A stretch of DNA of 64,000 nucleotides from Avena insularis (taxonomy: Eukaryota; Streptophyta; Magnoliopsida; Poales; Poaceae): the NCBI GenBank assembly GCA_023614405.1, contig CM042696.1, positions 332,311,211 to 332,375,210 of the forward strand, in the 5' to 3' direction. Below, piece after piece: positions 1 to 10,771 of this stretch. Position numbers and translations under genes: made by a program. The notes beneath the pieces are model-generated. The model saw nothing but the letters and a program-made list of their open reading frames with translations, made no database searches and had not been told where the DNA came from. Numbering within the stretch: position 1 is the first letter of the stretch; each line of letters begins with the position of its first letter.

Positions 1-384
1 TCTGTATGTTGTCTCTTCGAACCAATTGCATGGGGTGAAACTATTTGACGAGGCAGAGGTGACGCCAACTATATGGCCAGAGCTATACGGCCGGAAAATG
101 TGCTCCGGTCGTATAGTTGGTCGTTGGACCTTCTGCTTCCCTTATTCGCTTCTGGTTTTATTTTGGTATTATTAATATTTCCCAAATAAGCAATTTACGT
201 TGTTTTTTATTCCTTTTCTCCATAGTACAACTGCTCCAAGAATTGTATCCATTGGATCCATCATTTGTCTGGATCTTGGTGAAAATAGACATAAAATATG
301 CACGCAAGCGCCATAAAATACCAAGATCCTACATTTAGAATGCAAAATTATAATGTAAAACATGATGCAAATATGCACTTATCA
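1..384. other. unrecognised sequence at left edge
   Basis: No gene or element could be recognised here. The stretch is AT-rich after position 130 and has only short chance reading frames. It contains an imperfect hairpin at 65-120. It ends where recognisable integrase sequence begins, at about 385, so it is either foreign DNA joined to element A or a part of A too decayed to read. Confidence 0.5.
65..120. repeat. imperfect inverted repeat (hairpin)
   Basis: Bases 84-94 (TATACGGCCGG) pair with 105-115 (CCGGTCGTATA) around a 10-base loop. The outer arms CCAACTA (65-71) and TAGTTGG (114-120) add a second short stem with a bulge. No function is claimed. It could be a terminal remnant of a small DNA transposon. 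Confidence 0.45.
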
Positions 385-909
385 GTAGCCCACCCGCAAA
401 CCAATGGGAAAGTGGAAAAAGCCAATGGTCTAGTAATGGCTGACCTCAAGAAGAGATTACTAGCACCACTCGACAGGGCAAAAGGAGTATGGGTAGATGA
501 GTTACCATATGTTTTGTGGAGTTTGCACAATACTCCAAATAATTTGACACAAGAAACACCATTCTTTCTAGTCTATGGCACCGAAGCCATCCTTCTAGTC
601 GAAGTATCACACGAATCTCCACAAGTAGCTACATATGATGAAGAGGCATCAAGAGAAGCACTTGAAGACGATGTTAATGCACTTGATGAAGCTCGAGACA
701 CCGTCCTACAAAGAGCTACTATATATCAGGAAAACTTGCGCAAGTACCACAGTCGGCAGCTGCGTCCTAGGTCCTTTGTTATAGGGGACCTAGTTCTTCG
801 CCTCAAGCAAGATGGCCACCGTAAATTAGAGTCTCCTTGGGAAGGACCTTACATTGTTACAGAAGTTATTCCCAGAGGAGCATATCGACTACAACACGAG
901 AAGAGATGA
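298..909 (+). pseudogene. element A: gypsy integrase C-terminal fragment (Tat/Retand-like)
   Basis: An open frame of 203 codons. Recognisable integrase starts at about base 385 with the motif VAHPQTNGKVEKANG, the region around the catalytic Glu of the DDE core. It continues through the ETPF.LVYGTEA motif and ends in the typical C-terminal block with RLKQDGHRKLESPWEGPY. Nothing upstream (zinc finger, first two catalytic Asp, RT, RNase H) is present, so this is a truncated pol. The sequence between 298 and 385 does not fit the family. The same segment occurs inverted at 3535-4044 in element B. The Tat/Retand assignment is from recalled family motifs. Confidence 0.8.
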
Positions 910-2230
910 GTTAAATACTCCAATCCATGGAACATCACACAACTACGGTGCTTTTACGCATAGAAATTATGTTTTCTCGCAATACTAATTCCAATAAGGC
1001 CTATGGCCTGGATTCTTAGACAGAATATTAAGGCCAACGACTCGGCAGCAATCTGCCAAATAATGTATCATTGGCTTTAGCATATAAATAAAAGATAAGT
1101 TCTTCACACTCTGAGTCTTTATTTATACCTTTTTCCAGTAAAACAGAGGATCTCTAGTTCTCTATAAACATTTTTCTGATAAAACTAACAATAATTATAA
1201 GCCTATGTCCAGATACAGGCATCCAAACATAGCCTCGATGGCTACTCCCATCAGGAGCACTGGCGCGCACCCGATGTGAATCAAATTATGCATACAAAAG
1301 AAAGACAATCATCACCTAAACCTATGATTTTTACTTTGGTGTATCCTCAAAAGGTTACTCCCATAGGGATACTCTATAAATTATTAAAACAAAAAGTCTG
1401 ATAAATTTCAGAAATTCCAGTAGCCAAACAAGGCAGTCGATAAAAACTATACAAACATCTCAGATCGCACCCGACGCAACAAAACTCCGAATGTCGTGTC
1501 CAAGACATGAAGGTAAGAACTCGGGATTCGTCCTGTGTGGCCTAGTAATCGCACAAGAATGCTCTATGGTAGTAAAATATTCGTATCAACGATACGATGA
1601 AAAATCCCGACAGACGCGTTGGGTACCCGATAAAATAGAACTAGAATTTAGTATTCGATAAGACCTCGGCAGCTCGAACTTGCTTACGCCAATTATAATT
1701 CCGAGTTCAGCCCTGGGGACTTGAATTTGATATAGATCAACATTGTTTTTGTCGAGGAGCAATTAACTGATTTCTGATCCGTCGGATGCATTAGGCTTGT
1801 TGTACCATATCCCTATAAAAATGAAAACAATAGAAACAATGGAAAGAAAGGAAAAACTGAAAATATCTTTTATAATCAACCAGAATCTACGGTTCAGGTA
1901 GAGTCTCGAGGGCTACTAACATAGGTACGATTACTCGGGAGCTTATGATTTGTTACCCTGGCTGCATAAAGGCTCACGACCCATGAAGATTCAGGATGAT
2001 GGCTCAAAGAAGCAACCGATAAAAGCCTTAGTTGTATTAGGAAAGGAAATGTGAACCTACCTTATGTTGGTGTTGTAATCAAACATATGTAACATATCCG
2101 TATACGGCTTTGAGACCCAGCCTATTATATATAGGACGGGAGAAGCCTATGAGGAGATACCAAAAAACCCCAAGCGATCTGTAATAGTGATGTTCATCAA
2201 GTAATCAGACGACTTCGACTCCCCTGTTTG
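910..2230 (+). repeat. element A 3' non-coding region and probable 3' LTR part
   Basis: There is no coding sequence. The stretch follows the integrase stop and matches the reverse complement of 2330-3530. Examples are CCAATCCATGG near 920-930 against its complement near 3500-3510, a shared block at 1690-1770 against 2700-2770, and CCGTATACGG at 2098 against 2372. An LTR probably starts near 2063 (TGTTG), but no polypurine tract or target duplication could be fixed. Two copies of the near-palindrome ACTCCCAT..GGA lie at 1244 and 1357. Confidence 0.6.
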
Positions 2231-3534
2231 CCTGACATCCGAAGAAATCCCCAACGTTCTCTTTTCCGCAAAACCCTAAGTCCATCACCATGGGAATTGC
2301 CGAGGTTACCCCTTGTCAGTACCGCTCTGTTGGCTCCTCCCATCCTTTATATAATAGGTTGGGTTGTTAGACCGTATACGAATAGGTTACAAGTTATGAT
2401 TACAACACTAATACAATGTCAGTTCCTACTCTTTCCTTATCTAGCAAGATATGCCTTCTATCGGATGCTTACGGCACCTTCCTTGGTTCCTTATTGGGCC
2501 TTGCGGGATGTAAGCCTAGGGTAACTAATCACAATAACCTGGGTAATCATACCCATGTCAGTATCCCTCGAGACTCCATCCAAATAATAGATTTGGGTTA
2601 GGTCACAAATAAAATGCAAGACGAGGTTTTCTTTATAATGTACTTTTACTTTAACTATTTATAGGGATACGATACCATGGGTATAATGCATCCAGCAGAA
2701 AGGGAATCAGTTAATTGCTCCTGGGCAAAAACACCGTGAACCTACATCAAATTCAAGTCCCTAGGCCTGAATTCGGTATTTGCTGGCATAATCCAGCTTG
2801 ATCCATTGAGGTCTTACCTAATACTGAATTCCAGTACTACTAATTTAGGTACCCAACGCATCCGTTAGGATTTTTCATCGTATCATTGATATAGATAATT
2901 TACTGGTAGAGCGCATTCGTGTGCGTGTACCAGGCCACACAGGATAAAACATGGGGTCTTACCTTCATGTCATGGACACAACATTCAGACTTTTATCGTG
3001 TCAGGCGCGGTCCGAGGATTTTCGAATTTTTGTCGATTGCCTTGTTTGGCTATTGAAATAATTGAAGTTGCTAGTTTTCTCGGATATTGTATTGGTGCTC
3101 CCTATGGGAGTAACCATGTGAGGATACAAAAGATGCAATGCTCATAAATTAATAAGTTTTTTCAACCTTGTTTTTGAAGTTTATAAGTTTATCGGATGCG
3201 CTTTCGTTGCACGGGGATAAATTTTACTTCGGGTCCTGCTGGACCAAGCTGTTTCTATCGGGTGTGCGACAGCGCTCCCGATGGGAGTATCCCCCTATGC
3301 AATATCCGGATGCTTGCATCGGGACATAGGCTCAAAATTTAAGTCTAATCTCTTCAATAATATTTGCCTCCTTAATATTTAAATTGAATACGAAGGACGA
3401 AAGTGCACATTATTGACGTAGTTGCCTGGCCATTAGCCTTATTCAATTTAAATTGAAAAAAGGAAAAATCTAAGCATAAAAAACACCGTAGGTGAACAAC
3501 GTTCCATGGATTGGAGTACTTGACGCTTGTTTTC
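2231..3534 (-). repeat. element B 3' non-coding region and probable 3' LTR part
   Basis: Non-coding. It is the inverted, diverged counterpart of 910-2150. It carries two near-palindromes of the same type as in A, at 3097-3111 and 3274-3289. The reading frame at 2228-2524 has no coding similarity and lies antisense to the element. Confidence 0.6.
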
Positions 3535-4730
3535 TTATGTTGAAGCCGATATAAGTCGATATGCTCCTCCAGGGATTACTTGCGTGACAATATAAGGCCT
3601 TTCCCATGGCGACTCCAATTTACGATGCCCATCTTGCTTGAGGCGAAGGACCAGATCCCCTACCACGAAGGATCTAGAATGCAGCCGATGGCTGTGATAT
3701 TTGTGCAAGTTCTTCTGGTATATTGTTGCTCTTTCTAACGAAATATCCCGCGCTTCATCTAGTGCATCGACATCATGTTCAAGTGCCTCCTTGGATGCTT
3801 CTTCGTTGTACTCAGTGACCCTTGGAGACTCATGAATTACTTCGACTAGAAGGACAACTTCCACGTTATGGACCAAAAATAAAGGTGTTTCTCGTGTTGC
3901 ATTGTTTGGTGAGGTGCGTAAGCTCCATAAGACGGAGGGTAACTCATCTACCTAGGCTCCCTTTGCTCCATCGAGTGGAGCTAGCAATCTTTTCTTAATA
4001 CCATTGGTGATAAGCCCATTTGTTTTTTCTACCTGCATGCATGTTAGTCTACAGGTGGGCAACTAAAGTGTAGCTTGCTTTTATACCCATCTCCTTTGCA
4101 GTATTCCTTGAACTCATTGGAGGTGAAGTTAGTTCCATCGTCGGTGATGATATTGTTGGGCACCCCAAATCGGAACACTATTGACTTGATGAAAATCACA
4201 GCCAAAGGTCCATCTTGACTGGTAACGGGCATTGCTTCAATCCACTTTGTAAATAGGTCGGCTCCTACTAGCAGAAAAATGTGTGGTTTCCCCACCATAT
4301 CAAGCCCCCATTGAGCGAACGGCCAAGCCAGAGGTATGGGGCTATGCTCTACGGCTAGTACATTTTGTTTCATTGCGAAGCACTGACAAGCTTTGCATGT
4401 TCGTACGATATATTTTTCATCTTGTAATGCCATGAGCCAATAGAATCCTGCCCAAAAGGCCTTGGCTGCAATTGCTCGGTTGCTGGCATGATGACCGCAC
4501 ACACCATCATGGATGTCCTTAAGGATGGATTTTCCTTCTTCGGGTGTAACACATCGCCGCAGTACGCCCGAAATGCTTCTTTCGTACAACTCTCGTCTAA
4601 TGATCCTAAAAGCCTTAGATTGGCGTGTGATTCATCGTTCTTCAACTACATCTTCGGGGAGCTCTCCTCTCATCATGTATGCCACATATGGCTGCATCCA
4701 TGTGGGTTCTATTATCATGACTTCGTCGAA
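3535..4730 (-). pseudogene. element B integrase
   Basis: Integrase inserts the element cDNA into nuclear DNA. Reading leftward, the zinc-finger region (GHHASNRAIAAKAFWAGFYW, then CKACQCF) precedes the core with GLDMVGK and ITDDGTNFTS. A frameshifted stretch at about 3880-4045 follows, and then a readable C-terminal block ending in RLKQDGHRKLESPWE. The frame changes at about 4045 and 3876 and there are several stops, so no functional enzyme can be made. The C-terminal block matches element A at 298-909 in inverted orientation. Confidence 0.8.
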
Positions 4731-4732
4731 TT

Positions 4733-5290
4733 CTAGCTCTTCTTCAAGGTCTTCTTATGCGCTTTCAGGTGTTTGTATAGCCCCGAGTCTTTTGGCGACT
4801 TGACCTTCCTGTGTGCTTTTGGCGCTATTACCTCGGAGACCCTTTTGGCTTTGATGGAGCATTTTGTTATTTCTTCCCAACAAACTCTGGGTGATACCGG
4901 TAAGCAGAGGTAACCGATGTTTGCCATACTTTCACCTTCCTCGTTGCTTGCCCTTCCTATGTGCGAGACTTCGCACCCATCAAATTGGGCTTCCATGATA
5001 CCGTACAAGTCACGATAAGCAATCATGTTGTTGCTGATGGTGTCACACTTGTTCATTGCTTGTTGTGCCACAAGATTTGAATCACCAAATATCTTCAATC
5101 GAGTTGCACCGCATGCTTTAGCCATACGCATTTCGTGCAACAGGGCTTCAGATTCAGCTTTGTTGTTCGATGCGTGTGCAAAGCTAATCTGAAGTACATA
5201 GCACATTTATCACCCTGAGGTGACACCAGTATAACCCCAGCTCCTATCCCTTCTGTCCTCTTGGATCCATCAAAATACATCGTCCATAAG
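4733..5290 (-). pseudogene. element B archaeal-type RNase H domain
   Basis: Two overlapping frames together show an RNase H fold: MYFDGSKRTEGIGAGVIL, then NNKAESEALLHEMRMAKACG, then IFGDSNLVAQQ. The Asp, Glu and Asp of these three blocks are the expected catalytic residues. A frameshift near 5150-5200 separates the first block from the others. A second RNase H after the standard one is a hallmark of Tat/Retand gypsy elements, which supports the lineage call. It lies between RT/RNase H and integrase in element B. Confidence 0.75.
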
Positions 5291-5322
5291 CTAGAGAGGT
5301 ATGCCGGACCCGTGCATTGTAG

Positions 5323-6560
5323 TTATGTCCACTCAGTAATGAAATCGGTCAAAACCAGGGACTTGATTGTTTTACGCTTCTCATACGTGATATCTCGAGG
5401 GCATAACTCGATGCCCCATAGAGAGACACATCTTGTGGATTTTGGATTGTTCAGGATATTGGAGAGAGGTGCTTCGTTGACTACTATGATCGGATGTTCC
5501 AAGAAATAGTGGCGTAACTTGCATGTTGTCATGAAGACTCGGTAGGCTAGGTTTTGGTAGTGCAGATACCATTGTTTGCATGGGGAGAGGACCTTGCTCG
5601 GGAAATAAACTGGTCTTTGAACACCGTGAGTTTTTCCTTCTACGGGTCGCTCGACGACCAAGACTGTACGTACCACTTGATTAGGGGCGACAATGTAGAG
5701 TAGCGGGGGCTCCTTTTCTCGTGGCGACACAACGACAGGGGATGTCAAAAGTGTTTTCTTTAGGTCTTCAAAGGCTCTATGGGCTTCTTTCGTCCACTCG
5801 AATGTATTCAATTTCTTCATAAGGGTATAAAATGGTAATGCTTTTTCACCTAAGAGGGCGATAAACCGACCAAGTGTTGCGACTCGTCCAGCCAATTGTT
5901 GCACACCACATAGGTTTTTTGGTTTCTTCATTGTGAGGATTGCCTGTATTATCTCGGGGTTTGCCTCTATTCCTCTTGCTGATACAAGGTATCCGAGGAG
6001 TTGCCCCAGAGGGACTCCAAAGGAGCACTTCATTGGGTTGAGCTTGATGTAGTATTTGACGAGGTTATCGAATGTTTCCTGAAGATCATCGATATGGGTC
6101 AACCCTTGATTTGTGGTAACTATGACATCGTCCATATACCTGTCATTTGTTCCGATTTGGCTTCCTAGGCAGCTTTGCATCATCCGCTAATATATGGCTC
6201 CCGCATTTTTAAGTCCGAAGGGCATTGTTGTGTAGCAGAATACACCATAAGGCGTGATAAATATTGTTTTATCCTAGTCTTCCTCCTTCATCCGAATCTA
6301 GTGGTACCCTGAATATGCATCTAGAAAGGAAAGATGTTCGCACCCCACGGTTGCATCAATTATTTGATCGATTCGCGGTAGTGGGAAATGATCCTTTGGA
6401 CAGTGTTTGTTTAGTGCGGTGAAGTCGATGCACATGCGTAACTCTTTAGTATTTTTCTTTGGGACACATACTGGATTGGCGACCCACTCTGATTTTTTTT
6501 ATTTCCTTGATAAATTTAGGATCCATTAGGCGATCGAGTTCTTTTACAATGGCCTTGCAT
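5323..6560 (-). pseudogene. element B reverse transcriptase and RNase H
   Basis: The readable frame at 5323-6183 begins just before the YMDD box (RYMDDVIVTT), so RT motif C looks preserved. It continues through the thumb and connection region (NPMKCSFGV, EANPEIIQAI) into RNase H-like sequence with YFPSKVLSPCKQWY. Upstream, at 6190-6560, RT fingers and palm can be recognised only in fragments with stops, such as the block of 6360-6420 and the PFGLKNAG equivalent near 6220. This copy is non-functional. Confidence 0.75.
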
Positions 6561-7100
6561 TTGGGCTCTACAAAATAGCGAAAAGACTATTTCTCCGGTT
6601 TGGCCTCAGCGTTTAGGTTGAGTGCGTGATTAGCGAGTTCCCTAGGGATTCCTGGCATGTCAGCTGGTAACCATGCAAAAATCTCCTAGCGCTCATGGAG
6701 GAACTCGATGAGCGCACATTCCTATGCGGGACCAAGGTTGGAAGCCACAAAGGTCGTTTTCTTCGGGTCCGTAGGCTGGACTTGGACTTCCTTTGTATAT
6801 TTTGTAGTGCCGAAAGCTTGATCAGGATTGACCCGTGCCGTTGTTAAAGGCTTTGTATCCGTTGAGATTCGTAATTGCTCAAATTGTGCTTCCATCCTGA
6901 AAGATTTGAAGATTTTGGTGAACTCCCGATCACAGTTGTCGTATCGGGTGAAGCTTCCTTTCATAGTTATAATTCTATTGGGTGCTGGCATTTTCATTAC
7001 CAGATATGCATAATGCTATACTGCCATGAACCGTGTGAAAGTTGGACGCCCCAGGATCGCGTGGTATTGTGATGGCTAGTCCATGACTTCAAACTCGAGC
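6561..7100 (-). pseudogene. element B protease-RT linker, degenerate
   Basis: Minus-strand sequence between the protease and the RT palm of element B. One frame at 6722-6997 is open for 91 codons but shows no catalytic motif. I take it as the linker part of the polyprotein, by position only. Confidence 0.5.
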
Positions 7101-7105
7101 TTCTC

Positions 7106-7400
7106 TCATCTGAAAATTTCTCTTGATCCGAAGACAATGTCAAGATAAACTTTGCCTAAAGGAATTTTAGCTTTACCTGAAACTATGCCATGGAAGGATG
7201 TGTCCGTTGGGGCCAAATTTATCAAAGAGTAGTTCATTGCTTGTAGGGTCTTGGTGTAGATTAGGTTGATACTTCTTCCCGCGTCCATGAAGACTTTACT
7301 CATGTTGAACCCGCCAATTTGGGCTTCCACTATCAGGGCCGAATGCCCAGGTCACGGAACTCGTAGTGTGTGATCTACCCTACTGAATGTAATTTCTTGC
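7106..7400 (-). pseudogene. element B aspartic protease
   Basis: A 74-codon frame contains FMDAGRSINLIY, which corresponds to the VDGGSS-type active-site motif of Tat/Retand proteases. The Asp is kept, but the following Gly and Ser are altered to Ala and Arg. The downstream block GKVYLDIVFG fits the second beta-hairpin of the same fold. The position between gag (right) and RT (left) agrees. The active-site changes suggest an inactive protein. Confidence 0.65.
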
Positions 7401-7559
7401 TCTAACTAGTGGAGATATTCGGGTGTAGCTGGCGGCATTGTTACTGTCATGTTAACTTGTCGAGTGATAAACTTCTGAATTCTGTTAGACGGGCTCCCTT
7501 TTTGGATCATTGACATTGTGCCTTTTGACCTTCGGTACTCATTCTCCTGAGTTTTGTTT

Positions 7560-9850
7560 ATTGCGGGTTGTGGCTGCCCTGCTGGAGGCTATACTGGTGG
7601 TGGTGGTGCTGCGCCAATAGTTAGGGCTCTGGGTGTGGTGGCGGATCCTCGATTTGCTGCTTCCGTTCCTTTTGTAGAACATACATGTTGTATTTTTTTA
7701 AAGTGCGGAAGTCCTTCATGAGGTGGTTTGATTGCCTTATTCTTGTGGAGTCGACACAGAAGTGTATATTACAGGGTCCTTCCAGCATATGTAGTGGGGA
7801 CATGGGGGGCTCCCGAGCCCTTGGTTGGTAATGCTGTATAGATTGGCTTCCGCCAGCATATTCTCTATTGCTGCGGTATTCATTGCTACGGTCGTCATTT
7901 CTTCGATTGTCTCCTACTAAAAAGCCAGCCGCATTATAGCTCAGACAGCCGTATCCATCATTGCCACATCTTCTCTTATCATTAGAGTGTCTTTCCTGAT
8001 CTTCTTTGGGTGAGTGCCCTCGCTTGTTGTTCACTGCATCCTCTCCATCTGCCCAGCAATTTTCCATGTCCATTAATTGTGAGATTGTTTTAGGCTTGAC
8101 CTGCCCCAGTTCCTTAATGAATTCTCTTCGGCAGAGGCCGTCGTTGAATGCATCAATTGCTCTCTCTCATCAGATATAGTTTTGGATGAATTCTTGATGA
8201 TGTTCCACTACTAGATAAATGCTTGTATCGGCTCTCCAGGTTTCTGCTTGCATGCCCGTAGCTGCTCCAAAGATTCGAGTCACTTAAACGTGGATGTGAA
8301 GTTTCGGATGAACTTATCTTCGAGGTTGTTCCAGCTACTGATGGATCTTCTGGGTAGCTTCCTGAGCCATGAGCGGGCAGCGACGCTTAGGTGTAACTGC
8401 AAGCTTTGCATTGCGGTAGCCTTGGAGCCGCCCTCTAGTTTAACGGATGCCAGGTAATCTGCCAACCAAGCCTCGGGTTCCTGGAGACAGTCATATTTTT
8501 TGCGATCGTGAGGAAGCTTGAAGTCTTTGGGTACTGGGGTCTTGCGAACCCGTCGGGTAAAGCAACTCTCCCTGCATAGATCATACTCGTCCTTACTTTT
8601 GCCATCGTGGTATCTTCGGTTTCTACGCTCTTCCCTTGACATATCGGCCTTGCGTTGCTTAATGTCGTTTCATGCGCTATCTTATGGTTTGGAGTTTGGA
8701 AAGTGCACCCGATGCGGTGATCATGATCGTCGGGTGTGTCCTTTGTGCTAAGGGTTGTTGCGATAGCGTGGCAATTTATCGAGTTGTCTTGAAGTACCTT
8801 GTTCTCCCTACGCGAGGGAGGCCCCCACCAAGCCGAGGTTCATGAGAGTGGCGCGATGGAAAGCCTCCCGTGGATCGTCGGGTGCGGGTTGCGTCATGGG
8901 TAGGTAAGTTTGGGAGGTGATAATGGCGGCTTGTGCTATTTTTTCTTTGATGTGTCCTGCTGGATCTACTATCGTGAAGGACAGGTCCAGATTTTGTGTT
9001 AGATCGTTTCTCTCGGCTTCCGAAATGTTCTGCAACCGTGCGGTCCTCTTCGTGGTGCGCCTCTAACTATGTTGCGAGATGCACGGGTGGAGATTAATTG
9101 TCCTCACCGCATGCTAGATTCATCGGCTAACCTTTTACTTTCATCGAGTTACCTCTGCATCCTGAGCAGGTCCTTTTTCTTGTGGTGGAGCAAGTACTGG
9201 TACGCCATTAGGTCCTCGTGCGTGGCTTCGGCTGTCATAGGGACCACACCTGAGATTGCATCCCTCGCTCTTTTCCATGTGTCTTCTGGCAGTCGAAGAG
9301 TTATCCGTTCGCCGTCGCTTGTTTCCTCTCTACTTTGTATGATGTGATTGTTGGGTGGATCTCCTTCGTTTCCATTGTTTCCTGCATTATCATCCGATGA
9401 AATATAATTAGGATCAAGGATTGGTTTACCGTTAGTGTCGCGTGGTGTGGACGTTCCTTCACCGATAATCATGCACACCTAGATGTGTGTCTTGTATGAG
9501 TTGATGTTGTTGTCATCGAATCAATAGGAGATACTATCTGTAAAGCTAGTAAAATCCCATGGGTTCTATTATGGGTAGATCTCATCTATCTTGATTCCAA
9601 AGTCGATGTTTTTGTTGCTTTCTTCGGGTTCAGTGTTCGCTGGGCTTAAGCCACGTGGTGGCGTTAGCTTGGATTCTGACCTGAAGGAGAGACCGTCATA
9701 TATATCGGCCAGATCCCCTAGATCTGTGGAGTTTCCGGAATTTTCTTAGTTGTTTGCCGGCTAGGGCGCGGCTTCTTCTGATGAGCCGATGGAGGATGTA
9801 GTTATCACCGTAGTCGCCGCTGTTACGCTAATGGACCCGGAGGTATCTAG
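7560..9850 (-). pseudogene. element B gag
   Basis: Gag would form the virus-like particle. The retrotransposon gag domain is clearest at 8280-8642, with AWLADYLASVKLEGG and RSWLRKLPRRSI. The N-terminal part lies at 9149-9850 (LPEDTWKRARDAISG, then GLSFRSESKLTPPRG at about 9700), and the C-terminal part at 7621-8073. At least four breaks (frameshifts and stops near 8075, 8280, 8700-8800 and 9480-9600) interrupt it. No start codon or upstream leader remains. Confidence 0.75.
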
Positions 9851-9872
9851 GAAGTAGGCTATAGGCGCATGA

Positions 9873-10210
9873 TAGTTAGTAGCGCGCCCCTTTTTCCCCA
9901 TGCTATAGATATTATTTGTAGTGTTCGAAAAAGTCCCACGCTATAGATAAGCATGGACATTTGAGAAGAACACTACAGGTGTGTGGATCCCACAAGCACG
10001 TGAAGTCCAAAAACATCTACAGCATGGGCGAATAAGCGCATGCTACATGTATGAAACTATGTGTAGCACGGACCTTTTGTCGAACGCTTCTGATATATCT
10101 GGACCCACATACACGTATAACATACATGATTTGTAGTGTGCTATTATTTCGAACATTGCAGATAGTTTGTTACTTGTAGCATGGGACTTGTAGCGCATGC
10201 TACTAACCTC
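9873..10210. repeat. CACTA subterminal repeats
   Basis: Short motifs recur in both orientations: CCATGCTATAGAT and CCACGCTATAGAT, GCATGCTACATGT, TACAGCATGGGCG, GTAGCATGGGACTTGTAG and GTAGCGCATGCTACT. Dense subterminal repeats of this kind are the transposase-binding regions of plant CACTA elements. Confidence 0.65.
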
Positions 10211-10771
10211 CATGAACTTACCACTTTAATTTCAGCCACCTACCACACTCCCTCTCTTCATTTCACTTTGCTTGTTTTTCTCCCCTCTCCCCTCCTCCCC
10301 ACATCCCCAACTTCCCTCTCCCCTCTTCATTAATTATACCTAGTGAGATCATTTGAACAACATCTAGCTTAGCTAAATTACTCTCGCACAAGCTACAACA
10401 ACTAGATCTACTTAGTAAGTACCACAAGCTCCTAGATCTAGAACTAGGTACTTATCACTCTTCTCCATACTCTCTTCTCTTTTCATTAATGATTCATTAA
10501 TTGTAGCTCTTGCAATATGTTGGTGCCTACACCATACTCTCCATTAGTGCCTTTTGTATGTGTGGGTCGGTGATTATTTGGCATGGCGGAGAGTCGTATG
10601 TTTGGATCTAGGAACCGACGAGATGCATAAAATTGTACTATGTGTTTTGATCCGGTGACTCAATTTGAAAATGTGCAGGTTGAGTTGCCTATGTTTAGCA
10701 AAGGTCATGCCGAAATTTTTTATGCCCTCGCTTCAACTCTAATAATCTAGCTTATACATTTGTAAGCAGTC
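10211..10771. other. CACTA untranslated region
   Basis: A pyrimidine-rich stretch (10240-10330) is followed by a region with AGATCTA repeats. No convincing coding exon is visible. A short ATG frame at 10583 ends after about 15 codons. It is probably the 5' untranslated region or an intron of the transposase gene. Confidence 0.5.

Larger units (their letters stand above)
2231..9870 (-). mobile_element. element B: degenerate Tat/Retand-like gypsy, minus strand
   Basis: Reading right to left the order is gag, protease, RT/RNase H, archaeal-type RNase H, integrase, then a long 3' non-coding region. That order, and the second RNase H, is characteristic of the Tat/Retand branch of Ty3/gypsy. The 3' end faces the 3' end of element A at about 2230. 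The 5' LTR and primer site are absent: gag sequence stops at about 9850, next to the CACTA relic. All reading frames are broken. Confidence 0.75.

Noticed and set aside
2228..2524. 98-codon frame at the centre of the A/B inverted structure
   Set aside because: It lies antisense to B within LTR-like sequence, with no domain. Likely chance.
10583..10630. Short ATG frame as first exon of a host gene
   Set aside because: Only about 15 codons before a stop, inside the CACTA untranslated region, with no clear donor site.
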